Of a DNA stretch of 64,000 bases, positions 7,536 to 15,765 are shown in pieces; positions within the stretch are counted from its first letter, which is position 1, and each line of letters begins with the position of its first letter. This stretch comes from Desulfurispirillum indicum S5 (GTDB lineage Bacteria; Chrysiogenota; Chrysiogenetes; Chrysiogenales; Chrysiogenaceae). The stretch is taken from positions 601,501 through 665,500 of the forward strand of contig NC_014836.1 in assembly GCF_000177635.2 (NCBI RefSeq), given 5' to 3'. The notes under the pieces were generated by a model. The model worked only from the letters and a program-made list of their open reading frames with translations, was not told where the DNA came from and did no database searches. A program made the position numbers and the translations under genes.

Positions 7536-7967
7536 TCAGATGCTCCGACGGCAGCGATACCACAGCAGCAGACCCGTGGCGATGGTCAGCGCGCCCTCTG
7601 CTACCAACCACTTCTGAGTGTCACGGCAGGGCATGCTGTGGTGCATGCAGACGCCGATAATGGACGATTGGGGAACCAGGATGATGGCAATGCCGATGGC
7701 GCTGACGATAAGGCCCAGCGCGGCCACCAGTTTTGTCGTTTTACGGTACAGGATAATCAACAGACCGGTTACCATCAGCAGAGCGCCCAGCAGCATCTCT
7801 GCTTTGGCGGCATAAGCACAGCGCATGGGGCGCAGGGCTCCGCTCTTCATCTCCACCAGATCTGTGCAGACGGGTATCAGGACTTCTGGAGTGAGAATAA
7901 CCAACAGGCCCAGAATCAGTGGAACGAAAACAAGGATGCGCGTCAAAATGCTGCCTTGTGGTTGCAT
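7536..7967 (-). CDS. DUF4418-like small membrane protein
   Basis: A 143-residue protein with four membrane helices (about 8-28, 55-74, 80-98, 122-138). Conserved cysteines sit in the loops: VCTD near 34, MRC near 50 and a GVCMHHSMPC block near 105-114 with two His. This pattern of Cys/His close to the membrane surface fits the DUF4418 family, which is often found beside MacB-type ABC genes. I chose ATG 7967 (AGAGGA seven bases upstream) rather than the longer frame from 8003, which would overlap the preceding gene. The His/Cys loop suggests metal binding, which is inference; the family has no known function. Confidence 0.75.
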   Translation of the reverse strand: MQPQGSILTRILVFVPLILGLLVILTPEVLIPVCTDLVEMKSGALRPMRCAYAAKAEMLLGALLMVTGLLIILYRKTTKLVAALGLIVSAIGIAIILVPQSSIIGVCMHHSMPCRDTQKWLVAEGALTIATGLLLWYRCRRSI

Positions 7968-7983
7968 GGAGTTTCCTCTCTTT

Positions 7984-9039
7984 TTACGGGGTATGGTACG
8001 CAAGTCCTACGGGTCCGCCCTGAACCTCTATGGTATGGCGAACGGCGCGCAGCTCTATGTCGAAAACCTGCACGTTTTCGGAGTCCATGTTGGATACGGC
8101 TACCAGGGTGGATGAGCCGACGGGAACCACCGCAAAGGGGTACTTGCCGGTAGGCATGCGGATCACTTCCTGGTAGGTTTCCAGGTCAAAGGAAATCAGC
8201 TCCTCCTTGTCGTGCAGGACAACGTGGAGGTATGGATCGGCGACACTCATATAGGCCGCCATTTCCCCTGTCGGGATGGTACCGGTGTTGGTTCCCTGGT
8301 TGAGGTCGTGGATATAGATTTCGTCGGCATTATCCTCACTGCCGTGTCCGCCGCTGAAGAGCAGGTTGCGGGACGGGTGCAGGGCCATGCCAGCGGATTT
8401 TGGCACGGCAGCGAAACGCTGGACGATTTCGCCATCAGCGGGATTAATCACAACCAGCAGCGCGTCGTCGTGGTTGAGCACGGCCAGGTGTCCGTTCTGC
8501 AGAAGCTCAATATTATAGGGTGCTTTTCCGGTTACCAGGTGACCGACGGCCTGGTGGGTCTGGGTGTCCACAACGGTGATGCCGTCGCCGCGGGTATTGG
8601 AAACATAAGCTTTTCCGGAGCTCTCATCCACGGTTACCATGGCCGGCACTCGACCGACGGGCAGGGTTGCGAGAATTTCCAGGGTGTCCAGGTCCAGAAA
8701 CCACAGTTCATGGGCCAGAGCGCAGACGACCAGCAGCTGATTGTGTGTGCGGTCAATGGCCAGACCATAGGGTTTGCTGCCCACCCGTTGCTCTGAAACA
8801 ACTTTCGCTGTGGTGAGGTCGATGACGGAGACCTTGTCCTCGTGCATGGCGGTGACATACAGGCGTTGCTCGGCTACCACCTGTCTGGTCTCAAGGGGAG
8901 GCCATGAAATTTCCTCACCGGAAGACGGTGACGGTTTCTGTTCACAGCCACTGATGAGCAGGGTGGCTGCCAGAAGCATCAGTATGAGCAGGAGAGCCGT
9001 GAAGCGTCTGTCCTGCATTTGTGCTTTGGACTGAAACAT
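7984..9039 (-). CDS. YncE-like beta-propeller lipoprotein
   Basis: A 351-residue secreted lipoprotein (leader LLISGC, C32 lipidated). The mature part consists of about seven repeats of the YVTN/YncE beta-propeller type, each with a V-x-D-L/D-T-x-T-x-K turn (for example VSVIDLTTAKVV and LWFLDLDTLEIL). Such propellers act as periplasmic binding scaffolds, and some bind metals or haem d1-like cofactors, though no ligand can be named here. The start at 9039 lies four bases after the upstream cupredoxin stop and lacks a clear ribosome site, suggesting translational coupling; Met8 at 9018 is an alternative. It is second gene of unit A. Confidence 0.85.
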   Translation of the reverse strand: MFQSKAQMQDRRFTALLLILMLLAATLLISGCEQKPSPSSGEEISWPPLETRQVVAEQRLYVTAMHEDKVSVIDLTTAKVVSEQRVGSKPYGLAIDRTHNQLLVVCALAHELWFLDLDTLEILATLPVGRVPAMVTVDESSGKAYVSNTRGDGITVVDTQTHQAVGHLVTGKAPYNIELLQNGHLAVLNHDDALLVVINPADGEIVQRFAAVPKSAGMALHPSRNLLFSGGHGSEDNADEIYIHDLNQGTNTGTIPTGEMAAYMSVADPYLHVVLHDKEELISFDLETYQEVIRMPTGKYPFAVVPVGSSTLVAVSNMDSENVQVFDIELRAVRHTIEVQGGPVGLAYHTP

Positions 9040-9043
9040 CGGG

Positions 9044-9454
9044 TTATTCGACCGTGAACTTCATCTTGATCCAGGGGTGGATCGTGCACATGGCATCATA
9101 GACGCCGGGTGTTTCAGGGGCGGTCCACAGTCGTCGTACCGTCTGTCCACCGTACACCATGATTTCTGGAATGGCGGCACCAGCTGAGAGGAAATTGTGC
9201 TCGCCCTCTTCGTCAATATTGGTGATGACGAAGAGGATCTTTTCCCCACTTTGCACTGTGACATGGTCAGGCTCAATATCCTGGGGGGTGAAGATCAGTT
9301 CGACAACGCGGGCATCCTCGGCTCCCGGTGGTACGGGTTCATCTTTGATAAAAGCGGGTTCCTGGGTCTGTGTTGAAGAGGTGTTGCTGTCGCTGCATGC
9401 GACGAGAGTGAAAAGTAAGGCTGCGCTCAGCAGTACGGTAATGATCCTTCCCAT
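9044..9454 (-). CDS. Type-1 copper cupredoxin lipoprotein (paralog A)
   Basis: A 136-residue lipoprotein with leader ending LVAC (C20). The cupredoxin domain has H86 in EHNF and C123, H126, M131 (C-x2-H-x4-M), a plastocyanin-like blue-copper site. It is a near copy of the protein at 4865-5269. The leader and linker differ most (a Ser/Thr/Gln-rich linker follows C20), while the segment from FIKDEPVPPG to the end is conserved. AGGAGG sits five bases before the ATG. It heads unit A, with a Fur-box-like palindrome 19 bases upstream. Expected role: lipid-anchored copper redox protein or copper chaperone working with the propeller and the ABC transporter. Confidence 0.87.
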   Translation of the reverse strand: MGRIITVLLSAALLFTLVACSDSNTSSTQTQEPAFIKDEPVPPGAEDARVVELIFTPQDIEPDHVTVQSGEKILFVITNIDEEGEHNFLSAGAAIPEIMVYGGQTVRRLWTAPETPGVYDAMCTIHPWIKMKFTVE

Positions 9455-9472
9455 GTGATCCTCCTAGTGAGT

Positions 9473-9491
9473 GATAATGATAGTTATTGTC
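9473..9491. promoter_or_regulatory. Fur-box-like operator of unit A
   Basis: GATAATGATAGTTATTGTC matches the 19-bp Fur consensus at 16 of 19 positions by my count. It lies directly upstream of the ribosome site of the cupredoxin at 9454, where Fur binding would block transcription. The same kind of site precedes the paralogous cupredoxin, so both units are probably co-regulated by iron. Confidence 0.78.
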
Positions 9492-9586
9492 ACTAGCTCC
9501 TCGAGGTTGCAAGGGAAAAATTTCACTTTCAGAGGTTATCCTGCTGGATGCCTGCGTAAAAACAATGGTATCAAGCCGTGGGGAGC

Positions 9587-10453
9587 TTAGTCGCCATTTT
9601 CCATGGCGAGCACGACGTCTTCATCTAGCAAAAGAGTGCAGTCATCATAGGGAAGAAGGTCATTGAAGCGGATGATGCTGTTCAGGCGCTTGCCGTATTC
9701 CGCGCCCAGCTGGGAATAGCGGTGCAGGTAGCGGGTCAGCTCCAGAGGGTCCTTGGTTGTGGTTCGCGCTTCGCGGAATTCGCGGTAGGCGCGATTGGTA
9801 TTCAGGTTGTGGTAGTAGGCGCGCACGGAATCCTTGAGGGTTTCGAAGATGCGCACTTCGTAGGTGGCCCCTGCGGGTCGATCTGCGGGAACAATGCCGG
9901 TGCCGGGAACATAGGTCCAGTGGCCAAAAATGTTATTGGCTTCCAGGGCGAAGCGACTGGTTCCCCAGGCCGATTCAATGGCAGCCTGGGCAAAGACGAG
10001 GCTGGGAGGGATGATATCGGCTCGCTTGAGCAGACGTTCAATGCCATCTTCCGGGCTGAGTTGGAACTGTTCATAAAGCTCGTCGTCGACATTCCCCGCC
10101 AGGATTTCCTCCCGCAGCTCGAGGATATCGTAGTTGACCTTGAGGATGATGGGGAAGAGCATCTTGAAGAACGCGTCCTTTTTCTCCTGGATGACGTCCA
10201 TGTCCTGCAGCTCTGGAGGAACGTCTCTGATGGCTACGGGGGGAACGATGCACTGATTCAGGTCGACCACTGCCAGCAGTGTTGAAAAGTCGACGATTTC
10301 CAGGGCCAGCGGGAGAGTTTCCTCTTCCAGAAGGCTCTCTTCCTGAAGGCGTTCACATGGTTGATGCGTGATGATGAAACCTGCGAGCAGGGTAACAAAG
10401 AGTATGGTGATGGCGGCTACGCTGAGCCAGGTAGCGCGTGATTCCGGTTTCAT
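9587..10453 (-). CDS. Bax-like N-acetylglucosaminidase-domain protein
   Basis: A 288-residue protein with an N-terminal membrane anchor (about 10-30) and a C-terminal glucosaminidase domain of the E. coli Bax/FlgJ-C family, which cleaves peptidoglycan in the periplasm. The family core is visible: AAIESAWGTSRFA with E160 as likely catalytic acid, then NNIFGHW, then the YR-FREAR and Y-RYS-LG-EYG-RLN stretches that close the Bax domain. It is a single gene downstream of glgP and separated from it by a hairpin and a 15-bp palindrome, so it likely has its own promoter. The family call is firm; the biological role of Bax proteins is poorly known. Confidence 0.82.
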   Translation of the reverse strand: MKPESRATWLSVAAITILFVTLLAGFIITHQPCERLQEESLLEEETLPLALEIVDFSTLLAVVDLNQCIVPPVAIRDVPPELQDMDVIQEKKDAFFKMLFPIILKVNYDILELREEILAGNVDDELYEQFQLSPEDGIERLLKRADIIPPSLVFAQAAIESAWGTSRFALEANNIFGHWTYVPGTGIVPADRPAGATYEVRIFETLKDSVRAYYHNLNTNRAYREFREARTTTKDPLELTRYLHRYSQLGAEYGKRLNSIIRFNDLLPYDDCTLLLDEDVVLAMENGD

Positions 10454-10485
10454 TCGCGGGGGCTCCTGTGGGGATGTAAGCTGGG

Positions 10486-10500
10486 CATGACAATGTCATG
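10486..10500. promoter_or_regulatory. 15-bp palindrome upstream of the bax-like gene
   Basis: CATGACA-A-TGTCATG is a perfect inverted repeat with a one-base centre, 33 bases upstream of the bax-like start. The position suits a dimeric repressor or activator site. The regulator is unknown. Confidence 0.4.
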
Positions 10501-10605
10501 GCATTTTGCATTCTGTGTGCTCGTGCTTCAATATAGACGCTCTTCCGTCGAAAGACAAGGGCGGGGAGGGGCGTCATGGCAGAAGATCGGGCGGGAGCCG
10601 GATGG

Positions 10606-10637
10606 CCCATCAGCGCCTGGATCCAGGCGCTGATGGG
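10606..10637 (-). terminator. Hairpin at the 3' end of glgP
   Basis: A 32-base perfect palindrome beginning three bases after the glgP stop codon. No T tract follows on the minus strand, so it may be a weak terminator or an mRNA-stabilising structure. Confidence 0.55.
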
Positions 10638-10639
10638 TA

Positions 10640-13204
10640 TTACCACCAGATCAGGGGTGTGATATCCAGGCGTCGGATATCCAGCGGCGAGTTATTGATG
10701 ACGCGCAGTGTGCAGGCGAAGCGTCCGCTGTTGGGGCAGGGCAGCATGCCATGGAAGCGATAGAGGTTGCCATCTATGTGTTCGACACTGTTGAGCACCT
10801 GCGTCTGCCCCTGCTGGATGCTGCGACCGGTGTGCTCCATCCTGCCGTAGTAGGCTTCGACAATGACATCCTGGGGAGTCAGATTGCCCAGGTTGACTTC
10901 GGCCACCACCGGTGCCAGTTCTCCAACTCCCAGTTCAGTGCCCTGGCCGATGGTGACGCTGCGCACAGAGACGCTGCTCCAGTGAGCTCTGACACGGCTG
11001 TTCCATGTGGCCACGTGGCGGGCGTGGGCAAAATTTTCAAACTCAAACTGATTCCAGTTAATACTGGCGTTCAGGTAATATCTGGTGGTGTAGTTTTCCA
11101 CCATGTTATTGGTGTTGAATACCGGCAACAGATTGACCATGGCCTCTTTGACCATCTGGAGCCACTTGCGCGGGATACCATCGGCGGAGCGGGTGTAGAA
11201 GGCTGGCAGCACTTCGTTTTCCAGCAGTGAATAGATGGAATTGCTTTCCACCTCGTCCTGAAAACTCAGGTCGTCGTAGGTTTCGCGTCCGCCGATACTC
11301 CAGCCCAGCTCCGGGTCGTACCCCTCTTCCCACCATCCATCGAGAATACTCATGTTGAGTCCGGCGTTGGGTGTCACCTTCATGCCCGAGGTGCCACAGG
11401 CTTCAAGGGGGCGACGGGGATTATTGAGCCACAGGTCAACACCCTGAACCAGCTTGCGGCCAAGGCTGATATCATAGTCTTCCAGAAAGACGATTTTATG
11501 GCGGAATTCCGGCAGTCCGACGGTGTGGATTATCTCCTTGATGATGCGCTTGCCGCCCTCGTCGCGGGGGTGGGCCTTGCCGGCAAAGATAAACTGCACT
11601 GGCCGGCTTTCGTCAGCCAGTATGCTGCGCAGCCGATCCAGGTCATTGAAGAGCAGGTTGCCACGCTTGTAGGTGGCGAAGCGGCGGGCAAAACCGATAG
11701 TCAGGGCTTTAGGGTCGAGCACCTCATCGGCCAGGGCCATTTCGCTTTTTGAGGCACCGCGGCGCTGCAGGGATTCCTTGAGTCGCTTGCGCACAAAGGT
11801 TATCAGGCGACGGCGCAGCCCCTCCCTGGCGTGCCACAGTTCAGGATCCGGAATGCTGCGGACTTTTTTCCAGATTTCCTTGTCATAGGGGTCATCCACC
11901 CAGCGTTCGCCCAAGTAGCGCTCCAGCAGGTCTTTCATATCGCGGGAGAGCCAGGAGAGCACGTGTACACCGTTGGTGATGTGTTCTATGGGGGTTTCCT
12001 GTTCGGGCACGGTGGGCCAGATGTTTTTCCACATCTGGCGTGAGACGCTGCCGTGCAGCTGACTGACGCCGTTTTTGAAGCCGGCCATGCGGATGGCTAT
12101 CACAGTCATGCAGAACAGTTCGCTCTTGTTGTCGGGGTTCTCCCGTCCAAGCCCCAGGAAGCTTTCTGCGTCTATGCCGAGCTCCTTGATGTATTTCCCA
12201 AGATACTTCATGACCTGCTCGGCAGTGAAGCGATCATTGCCGGCTGGAACCGGTGTGTGGGTGGTGAAGATATTGGTGGCATATACGGCTTCAAAAGCGG
12301 CGTCAAAGCCAAGGCTCTGTTCGTGCATCAGGTAGCGGATGCGTTCCAGGGGCATGAAGCCGCTGTGGCCTTCGTTCATATGGCAGACGGTGGGATTGAT
12401 GCCTATGGATTTCAGGGCACGAATACCCCCGATGCCCAGCAGGACTTCCTGCTTAAGACGCATCTCTTCGTCGCCACCATAGAGCTGTTTGGTGATCTCA
12501 CGCCCTTCCGGGGCGTTTTCATCCAGGCAGGCATCCAGGAGGTAGAGGGTGATGCGGCCGACGGCGACCTGCCAGATCTGAAAAAAGACGCGTCCAAAGG
12601 GATAGTCGATGTAGGGTTTGATGGGGGACCCGCTTTTGTCGCGTACCAGGCTGATGGGCATGTTGTGAAAGTCATTTTCCGGATAGCGCTCGTGCTGCCA
12701 TCCGTCGGCGTTGAGGGATTGCCGGAAATAGCCGTGGCGATAGAGCAGCCCCACTCCCACCAGGGGGATCCCCAGTTCACTGGCTGACTTCAGGTGGTCG
12801 CCGGAGAGGATGCCCAGGCCGCCAGAGTAAATGGGCAGGGATTCATGGATGCCATACTCCAGGGAGAAGTAGGCGATGGTAAAATTCTGCCAGTCCCGCG
12901 ACAGGCGTGAGTACCAGGTCTCCAGGGTCATATAGTGCTGGAATTCGCGGTAGACGCTGTTCATGTGGTTGAGGAAACCCTCATCCTCGGCCAGTTCTTC
13001 CAGCCGCTCCCAGCTCAGGGCGCCAATGAGGCGGATGGGGTTGTGCTCAATGGAGGGGTTGTTCCAGAGATCCTGATCTATGCGGTAGAAGAGCTCTATG
13101 GCATCGGTCTGCCAGCTCCACCACATGTTCTGGGATATTTCCTGCAAGGGTTTGAGGGGTTCAGGCAGTTTTGGCACAACGGTGTAATAAGAAAAGTTTT
13201 TCAT
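10640..13204 (-). CDS. glgP: Alpha-glucan (glycogen) phosphorylase
   Basis: An 854-residue GT35 phosphorylase that releases glucose 1-phosphate from glycogen or maltodextrin in the cytosol. It starts with the DUF3417-type N-terminal segment found in the archaeal/Thermus-like alpha-glucan phosphorylases, and the pyridoxal-phosphate lysine is in the block ACGTSGMK at about residue 605. The glycine-rich substrate region SGGLGILSGDHLK and the DRFTAEQ region are also present. Its ATG overlaps the rnc stop (ATGA), so it is translated as last gene of the fab-rnc transcript, an unusual place for a storage-carbohydrate enzyme. No other glycogen genes are nearby. Confidence 0.94.
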   Translation of the reverse strand: MKNFSYYTVVPKLPEPLKPLQEISQNMWWSWQTDAIELFYRIDQDLWNNPSIEHNPIRLIGALSWERLEELAEDEGFLNHMNSVYREFQHYMTLETWYSRLSRDWQNFTIAYFSLEYGIHESLPIYSGGLGILSGDHLKSASELGIPLVGVGLLYRHGYFRQSLNADGWQHERYPENDFHNMPISLVRDKSGSPIKPYIDYPFGRVFFQIWQVAVGRITLYLLDACLDENAPEGREITKQLYGGDEEMRLKQEVLLGIGGIRALKSIGINPTVCHMNEGHSGFMPLERIRYLMHEQSLGFDAAFEAVYATNIFTTHTPVPAGNDRFTAEQVMKYLGKYIKELGIDAESFLGLGRENPDNKSELFCMTVIAIRMAGFKNGVSQLHGSVSRQMWKNIWPTVPEQETPIEHITNGVHVLSWLSRDMKDLLERYLGERWVDDPYDKEIWKKVRSIPDPELWHAREGLRRRLITFVRKRLKESLQRRGASKSEMALADEVLDPKALTIGFARRFATYKRGNLLFNDLDRLRSILADESRPVQFIFAGKAHPRDEGGKRIIKEIIHTVGLPEFRHKIVFLEDYDISLGRKLVQGVDLWLNNPRRPLEACGTSGMKVTPNAGLNMSILDGWWEEGYDPELGWSIGGRETYDDLSFQDEVESNSIYSLLENEVLPAFYTRSADGIPRKWLQMVKEAMVNLLPVFNTNNMVENYTTRYYLNASINWNQFEFENFAHARHVATWNSRVRAHWSSVSVRSVTIGQGTELGVGELAPVVAEVNLGNLTPQDVIVEAYYGRMEHTGRSIQQGQTQVLNSVEHIDGNLYRFHGMLPCPNSGRFACTLRVINNSPLDIRRLDITPLIWW

Positions 13205-13944
13205 CCCGTAACCTCATCCCGCTTTTTTTCGAGTTCTGCCCGCAGCTTTTCCATGGCAGCTCGGGCTGCCTTCTGCTCGGCACTTTTTTTTGAAGTTCCT
13301 TCACCATGGCCGTAAACCTGGTCGTGCAAATAGAGGCTGACCGCAAAGTGTTTCTGGTGGTCGGGGCCCCACTCCCGTTCTACCCGGTATTCCGGTGCCA
13401 GTGACAGCGAGCCCTGGCTGAGTTCCTGCAACTCGGTTTTGTAGTCGCGGTGGCGATTACTGAAGACGGTTGACTCAATCTCCTCTGACATGAGTTCCAG
13501 TATGATGTTGCGAGCGGCATTAAGACCGCCGTCCAGGTAAATCGCCGCAACAACAGCCTCCATGGCATCAGCGAGAATGCTGGCCTTGTTCCGTCCGCCG
13601 GTGTTCTCTTCTCCTTTGCCGATGAAGAGATAGCGCCCCAGCTGAATCTTTTCACGGGCAACGCGGGAGAGGGTCTTTTCGTTGACGATAAAGGAGCGGA
13701 TCTTGCTGAGCTTTCCTTCGCTTTGGGCGGGGAAGCTCTCAAGCAGATAGTGGCTGATAATAAGGCCGAGAACCGAGTCGCCCAGGAATTCCAGGCGCTC
13801 GTTGTTCTCGGCCGATTTTCGATTGCTATGAAAGAAGGAGCGGTGGGTGAGGGCGGTATGCAGCAATTCCTTGCGCATAAAAACATAACCCAGCCGTTCC
13901 TCCAGGGGGGCGATACGTTCCTGGCTGCAGCAGTGGTCGTTCAT
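13201..13944 (-). CDS. rnc: Ribonuclease III
   Basis: A 247-residue double-strand-specific endoribonuclease that processes rRNA precursors and structured mRNAs. The signature ERLEFLGDSVLGL is at 49-61, with metal-binding E52 and D56, and the second pair D126 and E129 in LADAMEA. A dsRNA-binding domain follows (about 168-240), including the GTSKKSAEQKAA stretch. The start overlaps the fabF stop by one base and the stop overlaps the glgP start, so translation is coupled on both sides. Placement of rnc after acpP-fabF is a common bacterial arrangement. Confidence 0.97.
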   Translation of the reverse strand: MNDHCCSQERIAPLEERLGYVFMRKELLHTALTHRSFFHSNRKSAENNERLEFLGDSVLGLIISHYLLESFPAQSEGKLSKIRSFIVNEKTLSRVAREKIQLGRYLFIGKGEENTGGRNKASILADAMEAVVAAIYLDGGLNAARNIILELMSEEIESTVFSNRHRDYKTELQELSQGSLSLAPEYRVEREWGPDHQKHFAVSLYLHDQVYGHGEGTSKKSAEQKAARAAMEKLRAELEKKRDEVTG

Positions 13945-15194
13945 CAGCCTGTGTATTTGGCAAAGAGCAGTGAGGCGTTGGTACCACCAAAACCAAAGGA
14001 GTTGCTGATGGTGCAGTTTACTTCACCCCGCACCGCCTGGTGAGGGATGTAGTCGAGGTCGCACTCGTCGCCGGGATTATCACAGTTGATAGTAGGAGGC
14101 ATGATGCCGGTTTCCAGAACCTTGCAGCATACGACGGCTTCAAAGCCCCCGGCTGCTCCAAGCATGTGCCCCACCATGGATTTGGTTGAGCTGACTTTCA
14201 GCTTTGAGGCGTAGGTGCCAAAGGTGCTCTTGATGGCCTTGGTTTCGTTGAGGTCATTGTAAAAGGTGCTGGTGCCGTGGGCGTTGATGTAATCGACCTG
14301 CTCGGGCTTCATGCCGGCATCGTCGAGTACCATCTGCATGCAGCGTGCTGCGCCTTCGCCTTCTGGGGCCGGGCTGGTCATATGGTAGGCGTCACAGGTC
14401 ATGCCATAGCCGAGCACTTCAGCGTAAATCCGTGCTCCACGTGCCTTGGCGCGCTCCAGTTCCTCGAGTACGAGGACACCGGCCCCTTCGGCCATGACAA
14501 AGCCGTCGCGATCGCGGTCAAAGGGGCGGGAGGCTTTCTGGGGCTCATCGTTGCGGGTTGACAGCGCTGTCATGGAAGCAAAGCCGCCAATGCCCAGGGA
14601 GGTGATTGCGGCTTCTGTGCCACCGGCAAACATCAGGTCAGCGTCACCACGCTGAATGATTTTAAAGGCGTCGCCGATGGAATGAGTTCCGGTGGCGCAT
14701 GCCGTCACGTTACAGGCGTTGGGGCCTTTGGCGTTCAGGAGAATGGCCGCCTGTCCCGATGCCAGGTTGACGATGACCATGGGGATAAAAAAGGGCGTCA
14801 GGCGTTTGTAGCCCTTCTCCAGGGCGGTCGTGTGCCATTTCTCAATGGCGGGAAGACCTCCCATGCCTGAGCCGATGATGACGCCGCAGCGTACGGCGTC
14901 GGCCTCGGCAAGAGGATAGGTGATGCCGGCGTCTTTGGCTGCTTCAGCCGCTGAGGTCATGGCAAAATGAATAAAACGATCCATTTTCTTCTGGTCTTTT
15001 TTAGAGACAATGGCCTCGTCGATCTCGTAGTCTTTCACTTCACCGGCAATGCGTGCGGGAAATTCGCTGGCATCGAAGTGAGTGATGGGAGCGATACCGG
15101 ATTTTCCGGCGATCAGCGACTCCCAGGACTGTGCAACGGTGTTCCCTACAGGGCTGACAGCTCCAAGTCCGGTGACAACAACTCTTCTTTTCAT
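13944..15194 (-). CDS. fabF: 3-oxoacyl-[acyl-carrier-protein] synthase II (FabF)
   Basis: A 416-residue condensing enzyme of type II fatty acid synthesis that extends acyl-ACP with malonyl-ACP. The catalytic Cys is in NVTACATGTHS (about residue 167) and the two His are in INAHGTST and VGHMLGAAG. I chose ATG 15194, preceded by GGAAGAGG, because it gives the normal N-terminus MKRRVVVTGLG; the frame from 15212 adds six residues. It is separated from acpP by a terminator hairpin, so it may be expressed partly from its own promoter. Confidence 0.96.
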   Translation of the reverse strand: MKRRVVVTGLGAVSPVGNTVAQSWESLIAGKSGIAPITHFDASEFPARIAGEVKDYEIDEAIVSKKDQKKMDRFIHFAMTSAAEAAKDAGITYPLAEADAVRCGVIIGSGMGGLPAIEKWHTTALEKGYKRLTPFFIPMVIVNLASGQAAILLNAKGPNACNVTACATGTHSIGDAFKIIQRGDADLMFAGGTEAAITSLGIGGFASMTALSTRNDEPQKASRPFDRDRDGFVMAEGAGVLVLEELERAKARGARIYAEVLGYGMTCDAYHMTSPAPEGEGAARCMQMVLDDAGMKPEQVDYINAHGTSTFYNDLNETKAIKSTFGTYASKLKVSSTKSMVGHMLGAAGGFEAVVCCKVLETGIMPPTINCDNPGDECDLDYIPHQAVRGEVNCTISNSFGFGGTNASLLFAKYTG

Positions 15195-15320
15195 GTGCCT
15201 CTTCCTGTTCATTCTCTTGCGAGAGTCGGTTTTTCAGAGACTGCCCGTACAGAGTACCTGGAAGTTACGCAGAGAACGGGATCAGCTCCGTCAATTCCGC
15301 GTACTCCGCTTCAGCAGTGA

Positions 15321-15348
15321 AAAATGCTCACCGCAGGCGGTGAGCATT
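15321..15348 (-). terminator. Intrinsic terminator after acpP
   Basis: AATGCTCACCGC (15323-15334) pairs with GCGGTGAGCATT (15337-15348). A run of four T follows on the minus strand. It starts six bases beyond the acpP stop and limits read-through into fabF, consistent with acyl carrier protein being needed in excess. Confidence 0.8.
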
Positions 15349-15353
15349 CAAGA

Positions 15354-15584
15354 TCAGCCGTTGTTTTCGATGTAGCTGATGGCGTCCTGTACGGTGACAA
15401 TTTTTTCGGCTTCGTCATCGGGAATCTCAAGGCCGAACTCTTCTTCCAGGGCCATGATCAGTTCCACGGTATCCAGGCTGTCGGCGCCCAGGTCATCAAT
15501 GAAAGAGCTCTCGTTGTTTACCGTGTCGATTCCTACACCAAGTTGCTCTGCTACAATTTCTTTCACTTTTTGCTCAATGGACAT
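15354..15584 (-). CDS. acpP: Acyl carrier protein
   Basis: A 76-residue acidic carrier protein. The 4'-phosphopantetheine attachment serine is S36 in [10 protein letters not shown]. Length and the C-terminal helix with acidic residues are standard. It is flanked by fabG (upstream, 181-base gap) and fabF (downstream, behind a terminator). The longer gap before it suggests a dedicated promoter in 15585-15765. Confidence 0.97.
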   Translation of the reverse strand: MSIEQKVKEIVAEQLGVGIDTVNNESSFIDDLGADSLDTVELIMALEEEFGLEIPDDEAEKIVTVQDAISYIENNG

Positions 15585-15765
15585 AAAGACTCCTTTTGCA
15601 TTGAAAACTCAATATCTGTCTGGTTTATTGTTCATCACCCAACTTCTCCCCTGCTTTAGGGGAAAGTTGATAGTGGTGTCAAGTAAAAAACCGCGAGTGG
15701 TTTGTCACCGGTGCAGGGGGGCTTCCGGGGGGAGTTGCGTCCCGATCTGCCTCGCTGACGGGGTG

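Noticed and set aside
1380-9454. Classical nitrous oxide reductase (nos) gene cluster
   Set aside because: CuA domains and a NosR-like protein suggest it, but there is no NosZ, NosD beta-helix or NosL, and the ABC permease is MacB-like, not NosY-like.
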